NCBI RefSeq assembly: GCF_000300235.2
Contig: NZ_CP004388.1
Location: 1,097,501-1,161,500, forward strand
DNA from: Thalassospira xiamenensis M-5 = DSM 17429
GTDB lineage: Bacteria; Pseudomonadota; Alphaproteobacteria; Rhodospirillales; Thalassospiraceae
DNA length: 64,000 nucleotides
Direction: 5' to 3'
The position numbers and the translations under genes were made by a program. Each line of letters starts with the position of its first letter. The first letter of the stretch is position 1. Below are positions 62,026-64,000 of this stretch, piece by piece. The notes below the pieces were generated by a model that saw only the letters and a program-made list of their open reading frames with translations, had not been told where the DNA came from and searched no databases.

Positions 62026-64000
62026 GTGGCGTTAAAGGATTTGTGCCGGAGCATTGTCGGGACGTTCCGCGTTCGGGAAGATCAACCCGAACTGGTTCGC
62101 GCGCAGGTCAAGGCCCTTTCCCGTCAAATCCCGTTACTTTACATCCTGCTTTTTGCAAACGCGGTCGCGCTGGCTTTCACGCATTACGGAACCGCACCCG
62201 ACTGGATGACGGTTTATATTCCAGCGGTTCTGGGGATTGTCTGTCTGATCCGTGGGCTTGCATGGATGCGCTTGCGTGATACGGCAAATGATTTTGCCAG
62301 TGCGGTGCTGCATTTGCGCCGTATCCGCATTCTGGCCGCAGTCATCAGCGTCGTCTTCACCGCCTGGGCGATCAAGATGTTTGGTTATGGTGATGCCTAT
62401 CAACAGGGGCATGTCGCCTATTTCATCTCGATCACCGTGGTTGGGTGCATCTTCTGTCTGTTGCATTTTCCCCCAGCTGCTCTTTTGGTCGTCATCATCG
62501 TTCTTGGGTCTTTCATCCTGCATTTCGGGTCTACCGGGAACGAGGTTTACGTCGCGATTGCGGCCAATATGGCGATGGTATCCTTGATGATTGTCCAGAT
62601 CATCCGAAGCTACTACGCGGCGTTTTCTGGACTGGTGGAATCGCAAATCGATCTGGAAAAGCAGCACACCAAAACCATCGAGCTTTCCAACCAGAACCGT
62701 GAACTGGCCTTTCGTGATGCCTTGACCGGTCTTTCCAACCGCCGCGCATTCTTTTCCCATCTTGACGAAGCGGTAGCACGCGCAAAGGACGGCGGGCGTT
62801 TTGCGGTTGCGATGATTGATCTGGACGGATTCAAGCCGGTCAATGACGTGCATGGCCATCCGGCTGGCGATGATGTGCTGGTCAAAGCCAGCGCCCGCTT
62901 ACGCGACATTCTGGGACCGGATGTCTTGTTGGCGCGACTGGGTGGGGATGAATTCGGTGTGATCCTTGACGATATTACGGATGCCGCGGAACTGATCCGT
63001 ATCGGACGGGAACTTTGCGGAACGCTTAATGATCCGTTCGAGGTTGGCGGGGGAACGGTGCAGCTTTCCGCATCGCTTGGTTTTGCGACCTACCCGGCGG
63101 TGGCACGTAAACCCAACGCCCTGTTCGAGCGTGCCGATTTCGCGCTTTACTACGCCAAGAAGAACATGCCGGGCCATCCGGTTTTGTTCGCCGCCCATCA
63201 CGAAACCCTGATCCGCCATGACAGCCAGATCGAACAGGCCCTGCGCAAGGCTGATCTGGAAAGCGAATTGTCGATCCATTATCAACCGGTTTTTGATTTG
63301 CACAGCGGTAAACTGCATTCGATCGAGGTGCTTGCCCGGTGGGATAATGATAAAATGGGGCGGGTTTCACCCGAAATGTTTTTTCCGGTGGCCGAAAAAA
63401 CCGGGCAGGTCGGAACTCTGTCGACGATCCTGTTCCAGAAGGCGCTGAAATCCATGATCGCCTGGCCACAGGATGTACCGTTGTCGTTTAACCTGTCGGC
63501 CCGCGATATAGTTTTGCCCGACATGGCGCACTGGCTGATTGATCAGATCAAATTCTTTGGGATTGATCCGGGACGTCTGACATTTGAAGTGACGGAAACG
63601 GCTTTGCTGCGCGATTTTGTGTCGGCCCGTGCCAGCATTCGCTATCTGCGCCGCCACGGGGCAAAGGTTGCGCTGGATGATTTCGGAATCGGGTATTCCA
63701 GCCTGCGCTATGTTCATGAACTGGAATTCGACTGTCTGAAGATTGATCGCAGTTTTATCGAACCGATTGTTACCAGCGAACGCAGCCAGCGGATTGTCAA
63801 AACCGTGATCGACATGTGCGACAATCTGGGCACCGATTGCGTGATCGAAGGGATCGAGACACCCGAACAGCGCGACCAGGTCCTGCGTCTTGGCGGGCGT
63901 CTCGCACAGGGATATTTCTTTGCCCGGCCATCGGCCAGCATTGATTGGGATGCCTTGCCCAATGTGGCAGATCGGGATTGGACAGAAACCCCATCGGATG
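62026..64000 (+). CDS. Membrane GGDEF/EAL protein (cyclic-di-GMP turnover), 3' end beyond window
   Basis: At least 658 residues; the frame is open to the window end. Six membrane helices occupy about residues 35-200. The GGDEF domain follows (DALTGLSNRRAF; GGDEF at 306-310), with no RxxD inhibitory site in front. The phosphodiesterase domain has EVL (434-436) in place of EAL, but keeps NLSAR, VTETAL, LDDFGIGYSS, LKIDRSF and IEGIETPEQ, so activity is plausible. It may make or break cyclic-di-GMP at the membrane. The start is GTG 62026 after GGGGAAAG; no ATG lies in frame before the first helix. Confidence 0.88.
   Translation, partial: MALKDLCRSIVGTFRVREDQPELVRAQVKALSRQIPLLYILLFANAVALAFTHYGTAPDWMTVYIPAVLGIVCLIRGLAWMRLRDTANDFASAVLHLRRIRILAAVISVVFTAWAIKMFGYGDAYQQGHVAYFISITVVGCIFCLLHFPPAALLVVIIVLGSFILHFGSTGNEVYVAIAANMAMVSLMIVQIIRSYYAAFSGLVESQIDLEKQHTKTIELSNQNRELAFRDALTGLSNRRAFFSHLDEAVARAKDGGRFAVAMIDLDGFKPVNDVHGHPAGDDVLVKASARLRDILGPDVLLARLGGDEFGVILDDITDAAELIRIGRELCGTLNDPFEVGGGTVQLSASLGFATYPAVARKPNALFERADFALYYAKKNMPGHPVLFAAHHETLIRHDSQIEQALRKADLESELSIHYQPVFDLHSGKLHSIEVLARWDNDKMGRVSPEMFFPVAEKTGQVGTLSTILFQKALKSMIAWPQDVPLSFNLSARDIVLPDMAHWLIDQIKFFGIDPGRLTFEVTETALLRDFVSARASIRYLRRHGAKVALDDFGIGYSSLRYVHELEFDCLKIDRSFIEPIVTSERSQRIVKTVIDMCDNLGTDCVIEGIETPEQRDQVLRLGGRLAQGYFFARPSASIDWDALPNVADRDWTETPSD

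Overview
The window looks like chromosomal DNA from a free-living alphaproteobacterium, most likely Thalassospira or a close Rhodospirillales relative. Three things point there: a circularly permuted two-piece tmRNA gene next to an alpha-type SspB adaptor, a G/C-preferring but not extreme codon use, and a gene set of marine heterotroph type (many transporters, chemoreceptors, a cyo-type quinol oxidase). The genus is an inference from gene content; no rRNA or tRNA gene lies in the window.

Layout. 1-1640: the end of an unidentified gene and a complete IS1182-family insertion sequence. 1641-6120 (minus): a TrpX-like ABC transporter operon, a VOC protein and an exported protein of unknown function. 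6294-11492: a divergent TetR regulator and RND efflux pump sharing a palindromic operator. 11883-15483: a three-gene envelope locus of unknown role (SH3 lipoprotein, exported coiled-coil protein, membrane-anchored protein). 15550-18552: argE-nadK (overlapping) and a TetR regulator. 18699-21377: a sulfur operon with a periplasmic rhodanese, a YeeE/YedE transporter and a membrane-anchored Cys-rich Asn-Pro-Cys repeat protein. 21699-23816: a DEAD-box RNA helicase and a cold-shock protein. 23905-27654: a FadR-type regulator divergent from a four-gene amino-acid ABC transporter. 27786-35155: MFS transporter, UPF0178 protein, aldehyde dehydrogenase divergent from an AraC regulator, DUF3750 protein, CurA-like reductase and TspO.

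35438-41496: a Cache-domain chemoreceptor, a Zur-box-linked CobW/ZigA GTPase, a divergent pair of glutathione S-transferases and an MHS-family transporter. 41923-47032: cyoABCD plus SURF1. 47189-51189 (minus): peroxiredoxin-like protein, methyltransferase, TetR regulator, mscL, folA and thyA. 51391-52409: permuted ssrA and sspB, which act together in tagging and ClpXP delivery of stalled translation products. 52593-64000: class I fumarase, EamA transporter, soluble GAF chemoreceptor, AbrB-family transporter, YecD-like hydrolase, small hydrolases, a YafY regulator divergent from a VOC protein, a TfoX-N protein, and a GGDEF/EAL protein that runs off the window.

The least explained parts are the Cys-repeat protein in the sulfur operon, the envelope trio, and several perfect palindromes placed just upstream of regulated genes.
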